A stretch of 64,000 nt of DNA from Streptomyces tauricus (GTDB taxonomy: Bacteria; Actinomycetota; Actinomycetes; Streptomycetales; Streptomycetaceae): positions 39,869 through 103,868 of the forward strand of contig NZ_BMVY01000032.1 in NCBI RefSeq assembly GCF_014650955.1, written 5' to 3'. The position numbers and the translations under genes are program-made. The notes below the pieces were generated by a model. It saw nothing but the letters and a program-made list of their open reading frames with translations, searched no databases and was not told where the DNA came from. Shown here one piece after another: positions 8,623-18,282 of this stretch; the stretch's first letter is position 1, and each line of letters starts with the position of its first letter.

Positions 8623-8950
8623 CGTGCCGCCTTCGTCATTTACGTATCGGTAAGTAGGCCCGGGGGGTGGTGAGTTGGGCCATGCATGCGGACACGCTAG
8701 GGCCGGGGGCCGGCAGGACGAAGAAAACGTTCAGAGGGCAGCGATCGAGGGCGGGGGCCCCGGGGCCGCTTCCGGCGGACCGTACGAAGATGAGACCCGC
8801 CGTCTCGATTTCTGAGACGCATGTTTGACATTAGGTGACCTTATGAACGATAAAGGACATGCTTTGACCATCTATTCACGATCCGTGTTCGCCCCATCGG
8901 TGATCCGGCGATCCGGGATCGCCGCCACCCCCTAGCCGAATGAGTCCGCC
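8623..8950. promoter_or_regulatory. Divergent region with candidate promoter for the DUF1684/ABC operon
   Basis: 328 bases between the DUF6493 start and the DUF1684 start. Bases 8820-8880 are clearly lower in GC than their surroundings. TTGACA at 8825-8830 is a perfect -35; GATAAA at 8849-8854 gives an 18-base spacer and a weak -10. A second TTGACC lies at about 8863. No operator-like palindrome was found. Confidence 0.4.
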
Positions 8951-9679
8951 GTGTCCCAGTCCACCGCCTCCGCGGCTTCCGTCGACCCGGGGGAGGAGTG
9001 GGAGGCCTGGCGTGCCGAGCGCCACCGCTCGCTCACCTCGCCGACCGGGAACCTCGCCCTCGTCGAGACCCGCTGGCTGCCGGCCGGCGAGGAGCCCGAC
9101 GTCGAGGCGGCCCGTGCGGAGCAGCCGGACCGTGTGACGGTCACCACGCTCCGGCGCACCGACCTCGTCACCGGCGCACCCGAGCACGGTCTGCGCCTGT
9201 GGGACGCGGACTCGCCCGCCATCCGGCACTTCGAGGGCGTCTCCGCCTTCCCGTACGACCCGGCGTGGGTCCTGGAAGCGGCCTACACCCCGGTGCCCGG
9301 CGCCCGCCGCGTCGCGTTCGAGCACCTCCGGGACAACGGCGGCACCCGTGAGCTGGTCGTCCCGGGTGACATCACGCTCACCGTCGACGGCCGCGCGTAC
9401 ACGCTCAGCGCCTTCGACGACGACGGCACCCTGCTCCTCGTCTTCGGCGACCCCACGAACGGGGACACCACCTACGGCGCAGGCCGCTTCCTGTTCGTAC
9501 GGCGGACCGAGGACGACAACCGGGTGATCCTCGACTTCAACCGGGCCTTCGTGCCGCCCTGCGGGTTCTCCGATCAGTACAACTGTCCGATGCCGCCGCG
9601 GCAGAACCGCTTCCACCTGGCCGTCGAGGCCGGCGAGAAGCTTCCCCTCTTCCGCGACGGCTTCCCGGCCCAGCACTGA
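8951..9679 (+). CDS. DUF1684 domain protein
   Basis: 242 residues. The C-terminal half carries the DUF1684 signature: GRFLFVRRTEDDNRVILDFN, then RAFVPPCGFSDQYNCPMPP and RQNRF, with two invariant-looking Cys. The fold is likely a small beta barrel; no enzymatic activity is established to my knowledge. GTG start; an upstream ATG at 8940 is out of frame and no strong binding site is seen, so the start is the least certain part. It precedes a complete peptide-type ABC importer by 85 bases on the same strand and is probably in the same transcript, which suggests a link to handling of the imported solute. Confidence 0.85.
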   Translation: MSQSTASAASVDPGEEWEAWRAERHRSLTSPTGNLALVETRWLPAGEEPDVEAARAEQPDRVTVTTLRRTDLVTGAPEHGLRLWDADSPAIRHFEGVSAFPYDPAWVLEAAYTPVPGARRVAFEHLRDNGGTRELVVPGDITLTVDGRAYTLSAFDDDGTLLLVFGDPTNGDTTYGAGRFLFVRRTEDDNRVILDFNRAFVPPCGFSDQYNCPMPPRQNRFHLAVEAGEKLPLFRDGFPAQH

Positions 9680-9764
9680 TCGCCCCCTCCGCACCGAATC
9701 CCGCAGCACCGGGCGGCTCCCGGCAGCACCCCGCGGCTCCTCGTACCGAAGGCACCTGACACCC

Positions 9765-11294
9765 ATGAGCAAGAACAGCAGGACCAGAGCGTCCCTCTAC
9801 GGCACCGCCACCGTCGCCACCCTCGCCCTCGGCCTCACCGCCTGCGGCGGCGGCTCCGGCGGCAGCGGCGCCTCGTCCGGCACCTGGGACAAGAGCGCGA
9901 CCGTGAACATCGGCTCCCTCTACGAGCCGCAGAACCTCGACAACACCGCGGGCGGCGGCCAGGGCGTCACCGAGGCCCTGAACGGCAACGTCTACGAAGG
10001 CCTGTTCAGGCTCACCGACGACGGCAAGGTCGAGAGCCTCCTCGCCCAGGACCACGAGGTGAGCAAGGACGGCCTCACCTACACCTTCACCCTGCGCGAC
10101 GGCGTGAAGTTCCACAGCGGCAAGGAACTGACCAGCGCGGACGTCAAGTACAGCCTGGAGAAGGTCCTCGCGAAGGACTCGCAGTCCGCCCGCAAGAGCA
10201 ACCTCGAAGTCGTCAAGGACATCGCCACCCCCGACACGAAGACCGTCAAGGTCACCCTGTCGAAGAAGTCGATCTCCTTCGTCTACAACCTCTCCTACGT
10301 CTGGATCATCAACTCCGAGGCGAAGGACCTCAAGACGACCGAGGACGGCACCGGCCCCTACAAGCTCGCCAAGTGGACCCGCGGCTCCGCGCTGAGCCTG
10401 GACCGCTTCGCCGGCTACTGGGGTGACGCGGCGGCCAACAAGAAGGTCGTCTTCCACTACTACAAGGACGCCTCCGCGCTGAACAACGCGCTGCTGACCA
10501 ACGCCGTCGACGTGGTCACCAGCGAGCAGTCGCCCGACGCCCTGGAGCAGTTCAAGAGCAACCAGAACTACAAGGTCAACGACGGCGACTCCACCACCAA
10601 GCTGCTCCTCGCCTTCAACGACAAGGCCAAGCCGTTCACCGACGTCAAGGTCCGCCAGGCCGTCTCCGCCGCCATCGACGACAAGAAGCTCCTGGAGTCC
10701 GTCTGGGGCGGCTACGGCAAGCTCATCGGCTCGATGGTGCCGCCCACCGACCCCTGGTACGAGGACCTCACCGACGTCAACGCGTACGACGTCACCAAGG
10801 CGAAGAAGCTGCTCGCCGAGGCCGGTTACGCCAAGGGCCTCAGCTTCACCCTCGACACCCCGAACTACGACCCGCACCCCACCGCCGCGACCTTCATCAA
10901 GTCGCAGCTCGCCAAGGTCGGCATCACCGTCAAGATCAACACGATCACGCCGGACGAGTGGTACACGAAGGTCTACAAGAACCACGACTTCACGGCCACG
11001 CTCCAGGAGCACGTCAACGACCGCGACCTGGTCTGGTACGGCAACCCCGACTTCTACTGGGGCTACGACAACAAGCAGGTCACCCAGTGGGTCGAGCAGG
11101 CCGAGGAGGCCGCCACGACCGACGAGCAGACCGACCTGCTGAAGAAGGTCAACCGCAGGACCGCCGAGGACGCGGCCAGCGACTGGCTCTACCTCTACCC
11201 GCAGATCGTGGTCGCGAGCAGCAAGCTCTCCGGCTACCCGCTCAACGGCCTGAACTCCCAGTTCTACGCCTACGACATCAAGAAGAAGGGCTGA
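9765..11294 (+). CDS. ABC transporter substrate-binding lipoprotein, family 5 (peptide/nickel/opine type)
   Basis: 509 residues. The N-terminus MSKNSRTRASLYGTATVATL is followed by the lipobox LTAC (Cys27) and a Gly/Ser-rich linker, so this is a secreted lipoprotein anchored outside the membrane. The mature part has the SBP_bac_5 pattern: LYEPQNLDNT, VYEGLFRLTDDGKVESLLAQ, YTFTLRDGVKFHSG, and FTDVKVRQAVSAAIDDKKLL. The family binds oligopeptides, nickel complexes or similar solutes; the ligand cannot be read from sequence. It is the first gene of a five-gene importer. Its stop TGA shares an A with the ATG of the permease (11294). Confidence 0.93.
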   Translation: MSKNSRTRASLYGTATVATLALGLTACGGGSGGSGASSGTWDKSATVNIGSLYEPQNLDNTAGGGQGVTEALNGNVYEGLFRLTDDGKVESLLAQDHEVSKDGLTYTFTLRDGVKFHSGKELTSADVKYSLEKVLAKDSQSARKSNLEVVKDIATPDTKTVKVTLSKKSISFVYNLSYVWIINSEAKDLKTTEDGTGPYKLAKWTRGSALSLDRFAGYWGDAAANKKVVFHYYKDASALNNALLTNAVDVVTSEQSPDALEQFKSNQNYKVNDGDSTTKLLLAFNDKAKPFTDVKVRQAVSAAIDDKKLLESVWGGYGKLIGSMVPPTDPWYEDLTDVNAYDVTKAKKLLAEAGYAKGLSFTLDTPNYDPHPTAATFIKSQLAKVGITVKINTITPDEWYTKVYKNHDFTATLQEHVNDRDLVWYGNPDFYWGYDNKQVTQWVEQAEEAATTDEQTDLLKKVNRRTAEDAASDWLYLYPQIVVASSKLSGYPLNGLNSQFYAYDIKKKG

Positions 11295-12259
11295 TGGGGC
11301 GCTATCTCCTGCGCCGCCTCGCGTTCCTCCTGGTGTCGCTGGCCCTGGCGAGCGTGGTGCTCTTCGTACTGCTGCGCCTGCTCCCCGGCGACCCGGCCAA
11401 CGCGCTCACCTCGGTGGGCGCCAGTCCGGAGCAGATCGCCGCGGCCCGCCACTCCATCGGCTCCGACCGTCCGCTGCCCGAACAGTTCACCCACTGGCTC
11501 GGGCAGCTGGCGAGCGGCGACCTCGGCACGTCGTTCGTCAGCTCGCTGCCGGTCGGCCCCGAGGTCAGCGCCCGCCTGAACGTCACCGTCCCGCTGACCC
11601 TGGCCGCGTTCGTGCTGGCCGTCGTCGTCGCCGTACCCGTCGGCTTCGTCGCCGCGTACAAGCGTCACACCTGGTACGGGGCGGTCCTCAGCGGGATCTC
11701 CCAACTGGGCATCGCCGTACCGGTGTTCTGGCTCGGCATGATCCTCATCGCCGTGTTCGCGCTGAACGCGGGCTGGCTCCCGTCCGGCGGCTTCCCGCAG
11801 GACGGCTGGGCCGAGCCCGCCGAGGCGATCCGTTCCCTGGTCCTGCCGGTGGTCACCATCGCGCTGGTGATGGGCGCCTCCCTGATCCGGTACGTGCGCT
11901 CCGCCACCCTCGACGTCCTCGGCAGCGACTATCTGCGTACCGCCCGGGCCCTCGGCGCGTCCTTCCCGCGGGCCATGTGGCGGCACGGGCTGCGCAACGC
12001 CTCCGTACCCGTCATCTCCATCCTCGGGATCGAACTCGCCTCGACCCTGCTCGGCGCGGTCGTCGTGGAGTCGGTGTTCGCGCTGCCGGGCCTCGGCTCG
12101 CTGCTCGCCACCGGTATCGCCCAGCACGACTACCCGGTCGTCCAGGGCGTCCTGTTCGTCTCGACCCTCGCCGTGCTCCTGATCGGCTTCGCCGCCGACC
12201 TGGTCCAGCGGCTCATCGACCCGCGCCTGCGCGGACGGCTCTCCGGAGGTGCCCGATGA
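11294..12259 (+). CDS. ABC transporter permease (DppB/OppB type)
   Basis: 321 residues beginning MGRYLLRRLAFLLVSLALAS with the usual amphipathic RR start, then LLPGDPAN, a feature of DppB-type permeases. About six membrane spans. The coupling (EAA) loop reads YLRTARALGASFPRAMWRHG followed by LRNA. Ends RLIDPRLRGRLSGGAR. It overlaps the substrate-binding gene by one base and the next permease by four, so translation is coupled. Confidence 0.93.
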   Translation: MGRYLLRRLAFLLVSLALASVVLFVLLRLLPGDPANALTSVGASPEQIAAARHSIGSDRPLPEQFTHWLGQLASGDLGTSFVSSLPVGPEVSARLNVTVPLTLAAFVLAVVVAVPVGFVAAYKRHTWYGAVLSGISQLGIAVPVFWLGMILIAVFALNAGWLPSGGFPQDGWAEPAEAIRSLVLPVVTIALVMGASLIRYVRSATLDVLGSDYLRTARALGASFPRAMWRHGLRNASVPVISILGIELASTLLGAVVVESVFALPGLGSLLATGIAQHDYPVVQGVLFVSTLAVLLIGFAADLVQRLIDPRLRGRLSGGAR

Positions 12260-13137
12260 CCCTGCCGGCCGCCCCGCTCAAGGAGACGGAACCCACGGAG
12301 TCGAACGCGCCGGTCTCACGTCGCCGTCGTTCCGCCACCCTGTGGGCCGGCTGCTCGCTGACCGCCCTGATCGTGCTGCTCGCCCTGCTCTCGCTCGTCT
12401 GGCTGCCCTTCGACACCGACGACACCTCCGGCGGCCGGCTCGCCGGACCCGGCGACGGACATCTGCTCGGCACCGACAAGCTGGGCCGGGACCTGTTCAC
12501 CCAGCTGATGACCGGCGCCCGTATCGCCGTCCAGGCGGGTCTTGGCTCGGTCGCCGTCGCCGCGCTCGTCGGGGTGACCCTCGGGGTGCTCGCCGCGTTC
12601 GCGCAGGGCTGGCTCGACGACACCCTCGCCGCGTTCCTCGACATCCTCATCGCCTTCCCGACGCTGCTGCTCGCGATGCTCGTCGTCGCCGCCCGCTCGG
12701 CCACCCTCAGCTCCGCGATCCTCGCCATCGGCCTGGCGCAGAGCGCGGTGGTCGCCCGGCTCGTGCGGATCCTCGTCAAGCGGGTCCTGGCCAGGGACTA
12801 CGTGACCGCCGCCCGGACCTCGGGCACCTCCTGGCCGCGTACGGTCGCCGGGCACGTCCTGCCGAACATCTGGCCCACCCTCGTGGTCAACCTGGCCCTC
12901 CAATTCGGTCTCGCCGTGCTCGCCGAGGCCGGACTGTCCTACCTCGGCCTCGGCGCCCCGCCGCCCAACGCCTCCTGGGGCCGCATGCTCCAGGAAGCCC
13001 AGGCCACCTTCACCACCGCGCCCGCGGGCGCGCTGGCCCCCGGCATCCTGCTGGTCGTGCTCGTCGTCGGCGTCAACCTCATCGCCGACGGACTGCGCGA
13101 CACCCTCGACCCGGCCACGAGAAGGAGGCGCACATGA
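12256..13137 (+). CDS. ABC transporter permease (DppC/OppC type)
   Basis: 293 residues. An N-terminal cytoplasmic segment (PVSRRRRSATLW) precedes the first span, then HLLGTDKLGRDLFTQLMTGA, the DppC hallmark. The EAA loop reads YVTAARTSGTSWPRTVAGHV followed by LPN. C-terminus RDTLDPATRRRRT. The start ATG at 12256 overlaps the previous stop (ATGA) and has GGAGGT just upstream. It pairs with the DppB-type subunit to form the pore. Confidence 0.93.
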   Translation: MTLPAAPLKETEPTESNAPVSRRRRSATLWAGCSLTALIVLLALLSLVWLPFDTDDTSGGRLAGPGDGHLLGTDKLGRDLFTQLMTGARIAVQAGLGSVAVAALVGVTLGVLAAFAQGWLDDTLAAFLDILIAFPTLLLAMLVVAARSATLSSAILAIGLAQSAVVARLVRILVKRVLARDYVTAARTSGTSWPRTVAGHVLPNIWPTLVVNLALQFGLAVLAEAGLSYLGLGAPPPNASWGRMLQEAQATFTTAPAGALAPGILLVVLVVGVNLIADGLRDTLDPATRRRRT

Positions 13138-13970
13138 GCCCCCGCGACACGTCCTTCCACACCTCCGGCGACACTCTTCTCGACGTACGCGGCCTGACCG
13201 TGCGCACCGACGACGGGCGCGTCCTCGTCGACGACCTCTCCTTCACCGTCGCGAGCGGCGAACGGCTCGGTCTGATCGGCGAGTCCGGCTCCGGCAAGTC
13301 CCTGACCACCCTCGCCCTGCTGGGCCTGCTGCCCGACGGCATGACCGCCACCGGGAGTGTCGAACTGGCCGGTACGCAGGTCGTCGGCGCCCCCGAGAAA
13401 CGCCTCACCGCCGTACGCGGCCGGGACGCGGCCGTGGTCTTCCAGGAGCCCCTGACCGCCCTCGACCCGCTGATGCGGATGGGCCGCCAGATCGCCGAAC
13501 CCCTCGCCCGCAGGACCGGCCTCAGGGGCCGGGAACTGAACAGCGCGGTCACCGAAGCACTCGTACGGGTCCGGCTGTCCGAACCCGACCGGATCGCCCG
13601 TGCCTTCCCGCACGAGATCTCCGGCGGCCAGCGCCAGCGTGTCGCCCTCGCCATGGCGCTGGCCTGCGACCCGGGACTGCTCATCGCCGACGAACCCACC
13701 ACCGCGCTCGACGTGTCCGTCCAGGCCGAGATGCTGGACCTGCTCGACACCCTCGTCCGCGAACGCGAGATGGCCGTGCTCTTCGTCAGCCACGACCTCG
13801 CCGTGGTCGCCAAGGTCACCGACCGGGTGCTGGTGCTGAAGGACGGCCGGGCCGTCGAGGAGGGCCCCGTCCTGGACGTCGTCACCGCGCCGCGGGCCGA
13901 GTACACCAGGGCGCTCGTCGCCGGCGCCCGGAAACTGGAGTCCGCCCTGGACCTGAGGAGCCCGCGATGA
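13134..13970 (+). CDS. ABC transporter ATP-binding protein (DppD type)
   Basis: 278 residues. Walker A GESGSGKS, Q-loop VVFQEPLTALDPLMRMGRQI, signature SGGQRQRVALAMALACDPGL, Walker B LLIADEPTTALD and the H-loop VSHDLAVV are all intact. The DppD-type N-terminal order (LLDVRGLTV.. then VDDLSFTVASGE) is clear. The ATG overlaps the permease stop by four bases and has AAGGAGG upstream. Confidence 0.93.
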   Translation: MSPRDTSFHTSGDTLLDVRGLTVRTDDGRVLVDDLSFTVASGERLGLIGESGSGKSLTTLALLGLLPDGMTATGSVELAGTQVVGAPEKRLTAVRGRDAAVVFQEPLTALDPLMRMGRQIAEPLARRTGLRGRELNSAVTEALVRVRLSEPDRIARAFPHEISGGQRQRVALAMALACDPGLLIADEPTTALDVSVQAEMLDLLDTLVREREMAVLFVSHDLAVVAKVTDRVLVLKDGRAVEEGPVLDVVTAPRAEYTRALVAGARKLESALDLRSPR

Positions 13971-14749
13971 CACCCGAGCCGAAGCCGGCGCCCGTGCTGG
14001 AACTGACGGACGTGGCCGTACGCTACCGGGGCGCCGCCGCCGACGTCGTACAGGATGTGTCCCTGGCCGTCGAGCCGGGGCAGTCGCTGGCCCTGGTGGG
14101 GGAGTCAGGCGCCGGCAAGACCACCCTGCTGCGGATCCTGCTGGGACTCGCCCGCCCCACCGCCGGTACCGTCCGCTTCGACGGCGAACCGCTCGCCCCG
14201 CGCGACAGGCGGCAGATGCGGCGCTTCCGGCGAGGCGTCCAGTGCGTGTTCCAGGACCCGTACTCCTCCCTCGACCCCAGCCGCCGCGTCGCCGCGATCG
14301 TCGCGGAACCGCTGCGCTCCCTGGGCATCGACTCCCGGACGAGTGCCGCGCCGAAGGTGGCCGCCGCGCTGGAACGGGTCGGGCTCCCGGCGGACACCGC
14401 CTCCCGCTACCCGCACGAGTTCTCCGGCGGCCAGCGCCAGCGCATCGCGATCGCCCGCGCCATCGTGTGCGACCCGCGTGTACTGCTCGCCGACGAACCC
14501 GTGAGCGCGCTCGACGTGACCACCCGGGTCAAGGTCGTCGACCTGCTGGCCGAGCTGAAGGAGGAGCGGGACCTGACCCTCGTCATGGTCTCCCACGACC
14601 TGTCGGTCGTCGCCTCCCTGTGCGAGCGCACGGCGGTGCTGGAGCGCGGCCGGCTGGTCGAACAGGGCGACACCGCACAGGTGTTGGGCGAGCCGGCCCA
14701 CCCGTACACCCGGCGGCTGATCGACAGCGTGCCGCGGCTGCCGGTCTGA
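13967..14749 (+). CDS. ABC transporter ATP-binding protein (DppF type)
   Basis: 260 residues. Walker A GESGAGKTT, Q-loop CVFQDPYSSLDPSRRV, signature SGGQRQRIAIARAIVCDPRV, Walker B LLADEPVSALD, H-loop VSHDLSVV. The C-terminal HPYTRRLIDSVPRLP is typical of the second ATPase of peptide importers. It overlaps the previous gene by four bases and closes the operon. The following 220 bases hold no gene and no strong terminator. Confidence 0.92.
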   Translation: MTPEPKPAPVLELTDVAVRYRGAAADVVQDVSLAVEPGQSLALVGESGAGKTTLLRILLGLARPTAGTVRFDGEPLAPRDRRQMRRFRRGVQCVFQDPYSSLDPSRRVAAIVAEPLRSLGIDSRTSAAPKVAAALERVGLPADTASRYPHEFSGGQRQRIAIARAIVCDPRVLLADEPVSALDVTTRVKVVDLLAELKEERDLTLVMVSHDLSVVASLCERTAVLERGRLVEQGDTAQVLGEPAHPYTRRLIDSVPRLPV

Positions 14750-14970
14750 ACGGCGGTCCGCAGCGGGGCACTTGAGCGGGACGCGCCCCTACCTGTGAAG
14801 CCTTCCTGTGAGGCTCGGAGTTGACCCCGTGCGAGCGCGGAGCTGTGGCTAGACTCGCGCCCCATGCGTAACTCCGGCCCCGCCAGCCAGTGGCAGCAGA
14901 CTTCTTCCCGCGCATCGGCCACCGACGCCGGGGAGGGGAGAAGAGCGGCCGGGGGGAGGGGCGGCGCTTG

Positions 14971-17049
14971 GTGAGGGCCCGGCACAAACAGTCCCGCGAC
15001 CCGCGAGGGCACTGGCTGCTCCTGATACTCGTCCTGCCCGCGATGTTCGCGGCGCTCCTCTTCGAGGGCTGGACCAACCACGAGGTCGACGCCGCCGACA
15101 CGCGGTCCGCCTGCACCTCGCCCGCACCCGACGCCGTCACCCGCGGCGGTCCCGTCATCGGCATCAACCGCAACGGCGTACAGACCGCCTCGATGCCCGC
15201 CCGTACCGTCGCGCTCACCTTCGACGGCGGCCCCGACCCCCTCTGGACCCCGCGCCTCCTCGACCTGCTGAAGAAGCACCGGGCCCGCGCGACCTTCTTC
15301 CTCCTGGGCTCCCAGGCAGCCCGTCACCCGGACCTCGTACGGCGGATCCGCGCCGAGGGCCACGAGATCGGCTCCCTCACCTACACCGGAGCCGTCCTGG
15401 GCGAGACGTCCGCACTCCGCTTCTCCGCCGAACTGGAGCTGACGCAGAGCGTGTTGGCGGGCGCCACGGCCCTGCACACCAACCTGCTGCGGATGCCGAG
15501 GACCACCTCGCCCGACACCCTGTGCGGCCGCGAGTGGACGGCGGCCCGGCGCGCCACCGCCCAGGGCTATGTCCTGGTCGCCGCCGACAAGGCGTCCCGC
15601 ACGCCCGCACAGGGCCTGGTCCGTCAGCTCGGCCAGACGGCGACCGCGTACCGGGAGACGGAGAAACTGCTTAGCGATCCGGATGTCGACCGCTTCACCA
15701 CCGTCTCGGCCGGGACCCTGCTCACCCCGTACGCGCCGGTGTCGGCCGTCGAGCGCTGGAGCGGCACCGCGCTGATCCGGGCCGCCTGGCTGGGGCGCCA
15801 GTTCTCGCACGCGATGACCTGGACACTCGGCATCGCCGGGGCGCTCGGCGTGCTGCGGCTGATCCTGCTCGTCCACTTCGCCCGCGCCCATGTGCGCCGC
15901 CTGGAACGCTCCCGGCCCGGCGCGCCCTGGCTGCGGGAGGTGACGGAACCGGTCACCGTGCTCGTCCCCGCCTACAACGAGGAGGCCGGGATCGAGGCCA
16001 CCCTCCGCTCGCTGCTCGCCTCCGACTACCCCCGGCTGCAGATCATCGTGATCGACGACGGCTCCACGGACCGCACGGCCGAACTCGCCGAAAACGTCGG
16101 CGACCCGCGGGTGCTGGTGATCCGCAAGGCCAACGCGGGCAAGGCCGCCGCCCTCAACACCGGCCTGGAGCACGCCCGTCACGACCTCCTCGTCATGGTG
16201 GACGCCGACACCGTCTTCGAACCGGACGCCGTCCACCACCTCGTCCAGCCGCTCGCGCACCCGGCCGTCGGCGCGGTCAGCGGCAACACCAAGGTCGGCA
16301 ACCGGCGGGGCCTGCTCGCCAAGTGGCAGCACCTGGAGTACTGCTTCGGCTTCAACCTCGACCGCCGGATGTTCGAGGTGCTGGAGTGCATGACCACCGT
16401 GCCCGGCGCCATCGGGGCCTTCCGCAGGGACGCATTGACCGGGGTCGGCGGAGTCAGCGACGACACCCTCGCCGAGGACACCGACCTCACGATGGCCCTG
16501 TGGCGGGCGGGCTGGCGCGTCCTCTACGAGGAGTCCGCCGTCGCCTGGACCGAAGTACCCACCTCGCTGCGGCAGTTGTGGCGGCAGCGCTACCGCTGGT
16601 GCTTCGGCACGATCCAGGCCATGTGGAAGCACCGCGGCGCCGTCCTGGAGACGGGCGTCGCCGGACGCTTCGGCCGGCGCGGACTCACCTACCTCGCGAT
16701 CTTCCAGGTCGCGCTGCCGCTCCTCGCCCCCGTCATCGACGTGTTCGCCCTGTACGGCGTGCTGTTCCTCGACCCGTTCAGCTCGGCCGCGGTGTGGTTC
16801 GCCTTCATGGCCGTCCAACTGCTGTGCGCCGGTTACGCGTTGCGGCTCGACGGGGAACGTGTACGGACCCTGTGGTGGATGCCGTTCCAACTCGTCGTCT
16901 ACCGGCAGCTGATGTATCTCGTCGTCATCCAGTCCGTGGTCGCCGCCCTGCTCGGCAGCCGGCTGCAGTGGCAGATCATGAAGCGTTCCGGCACCGCCGC
17001 TGAACAGATCGGCGGCCCCGCCCCGTATAAGAGTCTGCCCACGAGATGA
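14971..17049 (+). CDS. Pseudo-polysaccharide deacetylase / family 2 glycosyltransferase fusion, membrane bound
   Basis: 692 residues from the GTG at 14971, chosen because GGGGGGAGGGG precedes it by 9 bases; an in-frame ATG at 14890 has no binding site. N-terminal span (about 13-31), then a NodB-like domain (about 78-280), another span near 290-310, a GT2 catalytic domain from about 328, and at least three C-terminal spans. The GT2 part is intact: VPAYNEE, DDGSTDRT, DAD near 410, EDTDL, and QRYRW near 538. It should be a processive membrane glycosyltransferase like hyaluronan, chitin or poly-GlcNAc synthases. The NodB part is degenerate: TFDDGP has become TFDGGP (Asp to Gly86), and the metal-binding GNHTYTH has become GSLTYTG. 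It is therefore probably a non-catalytic domain. Its LCP neighbour supports a role in cell-wall glycopolymer assembly. Confidence 0.9.
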   Translation: MRARHKQSRDPRGHWLLLILVLPAMFAALLFEGWTNHEVDAADTRSACTSPAPDAVTRGGPVIGINRNGVQTASMPARTVALTFDGGPDPLWTPRLLDLLKKHRARATFFLLGSQAARHPDLVRRIRAEGHEIGSLTYTGAVLGETSALRFSAELELTQSVLAGATALHTNLLRMPRTTSPDTLCGREWTAARRATAQGYVLVAADKASRTPAQGLVRQLGQTATAYRETEKLLSDPDVDRFTTVSAGTLLTPYAPVSAVERWSGTALIRAAWLGRQFSHAMTWTLGIAGALGVLRLILLVHFARAHVRRLERSRPGAPWLREVTEPVTVLVPAYNEEAGIEATLRSLLASDYPRLQIIVIDDGSTDRTAELAENVGDPRVLVIRKANAGKAAALNTGLEHARHDLLVMVDADTVFEPDAVHHLVQPLAHPAVGAVSGNTKVGNRRGLLAKWQHLEYCFGFNLDRRMFEVLECMTTVPGAIGAFRRDALTGVGGVSDDTLAEDTDLTMALWRAGWRVLYEESAVAWTEVPTSLRQLWRQRYRWCFGTIQAMWKHRGAVLETGVAGRFGRRGLTYLAIFQVALPLLAPVIDVFALYGVLFLDPFSSAAVWFAFMAVQLLCAGYALRLDGERVRTLWWMPFQLVVYRQLMYLVVIQSVVAALLGSRLQWQIMKRSGTAAEQIGGPAPYKSLPTR

Positions 17050-17094
17050 CCCCGTGACGGGGTGACCCCAGGTGCCGAAGGACTGGACAGGCGG

Positions 17095-18282
17095 ATGAAC
17101 GACGGGACCGACCACGGGACGGGCCACGGCTCGTGGTCGGGGCGCGGAACCGGCGCCCCGGCCTCCACACGTACGGCACCCCTGCCGGGCATGCCCTCAC
17201 CGGCCACCCCGGGCCGTACGCACGAGGGCCGTACGGACGACGGGAGCCGGCCCCACCGGGGCGCGGGCGGCGGCAGATCCCCGAAGCCCCGCCCCACCCG
17301 GCGCCGCAGGGTCGTGCGGCTGGGAGTCCTGCTGCTCGCCGCGCTGCTCGCGTCCTCCGCCGGCACCTATGTGTGGGCCGACACCGAGCTGGACCAGGAG
17401 GTCGACCTCGGCGCGCTCCCGGACCGCGCGCCGGCCGGCAAGGGCACCAACTACCTGATCGTGGGCTCCGACAGCCGGGCGGGACTGTCCGAGCAGGCCA
17501 GGAAGGACCTGCGGACCGGCTCCGCCGAGGGCCGCCGCACCGACTCGATGATCCTGCTGCACACCGGCGCGAACGGCACCACCATGCTGAGCCTGCCGCG
17601 CGACTCCTGGGTGACCGTCCCGTCGTACGTCCGCCCCGAGACCGGGCGCAGCTACCGCGCCGAGCCGGACAAGCTCAACGCCGCGTTCTCCCTCGGCGGC
17701 CCCGACCTGCTCGTACGGGCCGTCGAGAGCAACACCGGGCTGCACGTCGACCACTACGCGGAGATCGGCTTCGCGGGCTTCGTCGGCGTGGTCGACGCGG
17801 TCGGCGGCGTCGACATGTGCCTGGACCGGGACGTCAGGGACAAGAACTCGGGCGCCGACCTGCGCAAGGGCTGCCAGACCCTCGACGGCGCCGAGGCGCT
17901 GGCGTTCGTCCGGCAGCGCAAACAGGAGGCCCAGGGCGACCTGGGCCGTACCCGCAACCAGCAGAAGTTCCTGGCCGCCCTCGCCGAGAAGGCGGTCACC
18001 CCCGGCACCCTCCTCAACCCCGCCAGGTCCTTCCCGACCCTCAGCGCGGGCCTGGACACGCTGGTGGTCGACAAGGACACGGGCCTGCGGGACCTCATGA
18101 CACTGTTCCGGGCGATGCGGGGCGTCACCGCGGGCGGCGGCCGGCAGCTCAACGTGCCGGTCTCCGACCCCGCTCTCGCCACCTCCAAGGGCAGCGCCGT
18201 CAAATGGGACGACCGCCGCGCACGGACCCTCTTCACACAGTTGCGGAACGACCGCCCGGTGACGCTCCCGCAGGGGAAGTGA
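17095..18282 (+). CDS. LytR-CpsA-Psr (LCP) family cell-wall glycopolymer transferase
   Basis: 395 residues from the ATG at 17095; an in-frame GTG at 17062 is possible, and neither start has an outstanding binding site. A disordered cytoplasmic head rich in Gly, Arg and Pro is followed by one span (about VVRLGVLLLAALLASSAGTY). Then comes the LCP domain with YLIVGSDSR, RTDSMILLHT, LPRDSWV, KLNAAFSLGG, the FVGVVDAVGGVDM strand, and LAFVRQRKQ with the Arg residues that bind the polyprenyl pyrophosphate. LCP proteins attach teichoic-acid-like polymers or capsule to peptidoglycan. It lies 45 bases after the GT2 fusion, and the two probably act in one pathway. Its 3' end overlaps the convergent dehydrogenase gene by 50 bases. 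Confidence 0.9.
   Translation: MNDGTDHGTGHGSWSGRGTGAPASTRTAPLPGMPSPATPGRTHEGRTDDGSRPHRGAGGGRSPKPRPTRRRRVVRLGVLLLAALLASSAGTYVWADTELDQEVDLGALPDRAPAGKGTNYLIVGSDSRAGLSEQARKDLRTGSAEGRRTDSMILLHTGANGTTMLSLPRDSWVTVPSYVRPETGRSYRAEPDKLNAAFSLGGPDLLVRAVESNTGLHVDHYAEIGFAGFVGVVDAVGGVDMCLDRDVRDKNSGADLRKGCQTLDGAEALAFVRQRKQEAQGDLGRTRNQQKFLAALAEKAVTPGTLLNPARSFPTLSAGLDTLVVDKDTGLRDLMTLFRAMRGVTAGGGRQLNVPVSDPALATSKGSAVKWDDRRARTLFTQLRNDRPVTLPQGK

Noticed and set aside
14407..17127. 906-codon minus-strand open frame across the GT2 fusion
   Set aside because: Antisense of strongly supported genes; the open frame is explained by third-position GC bias.
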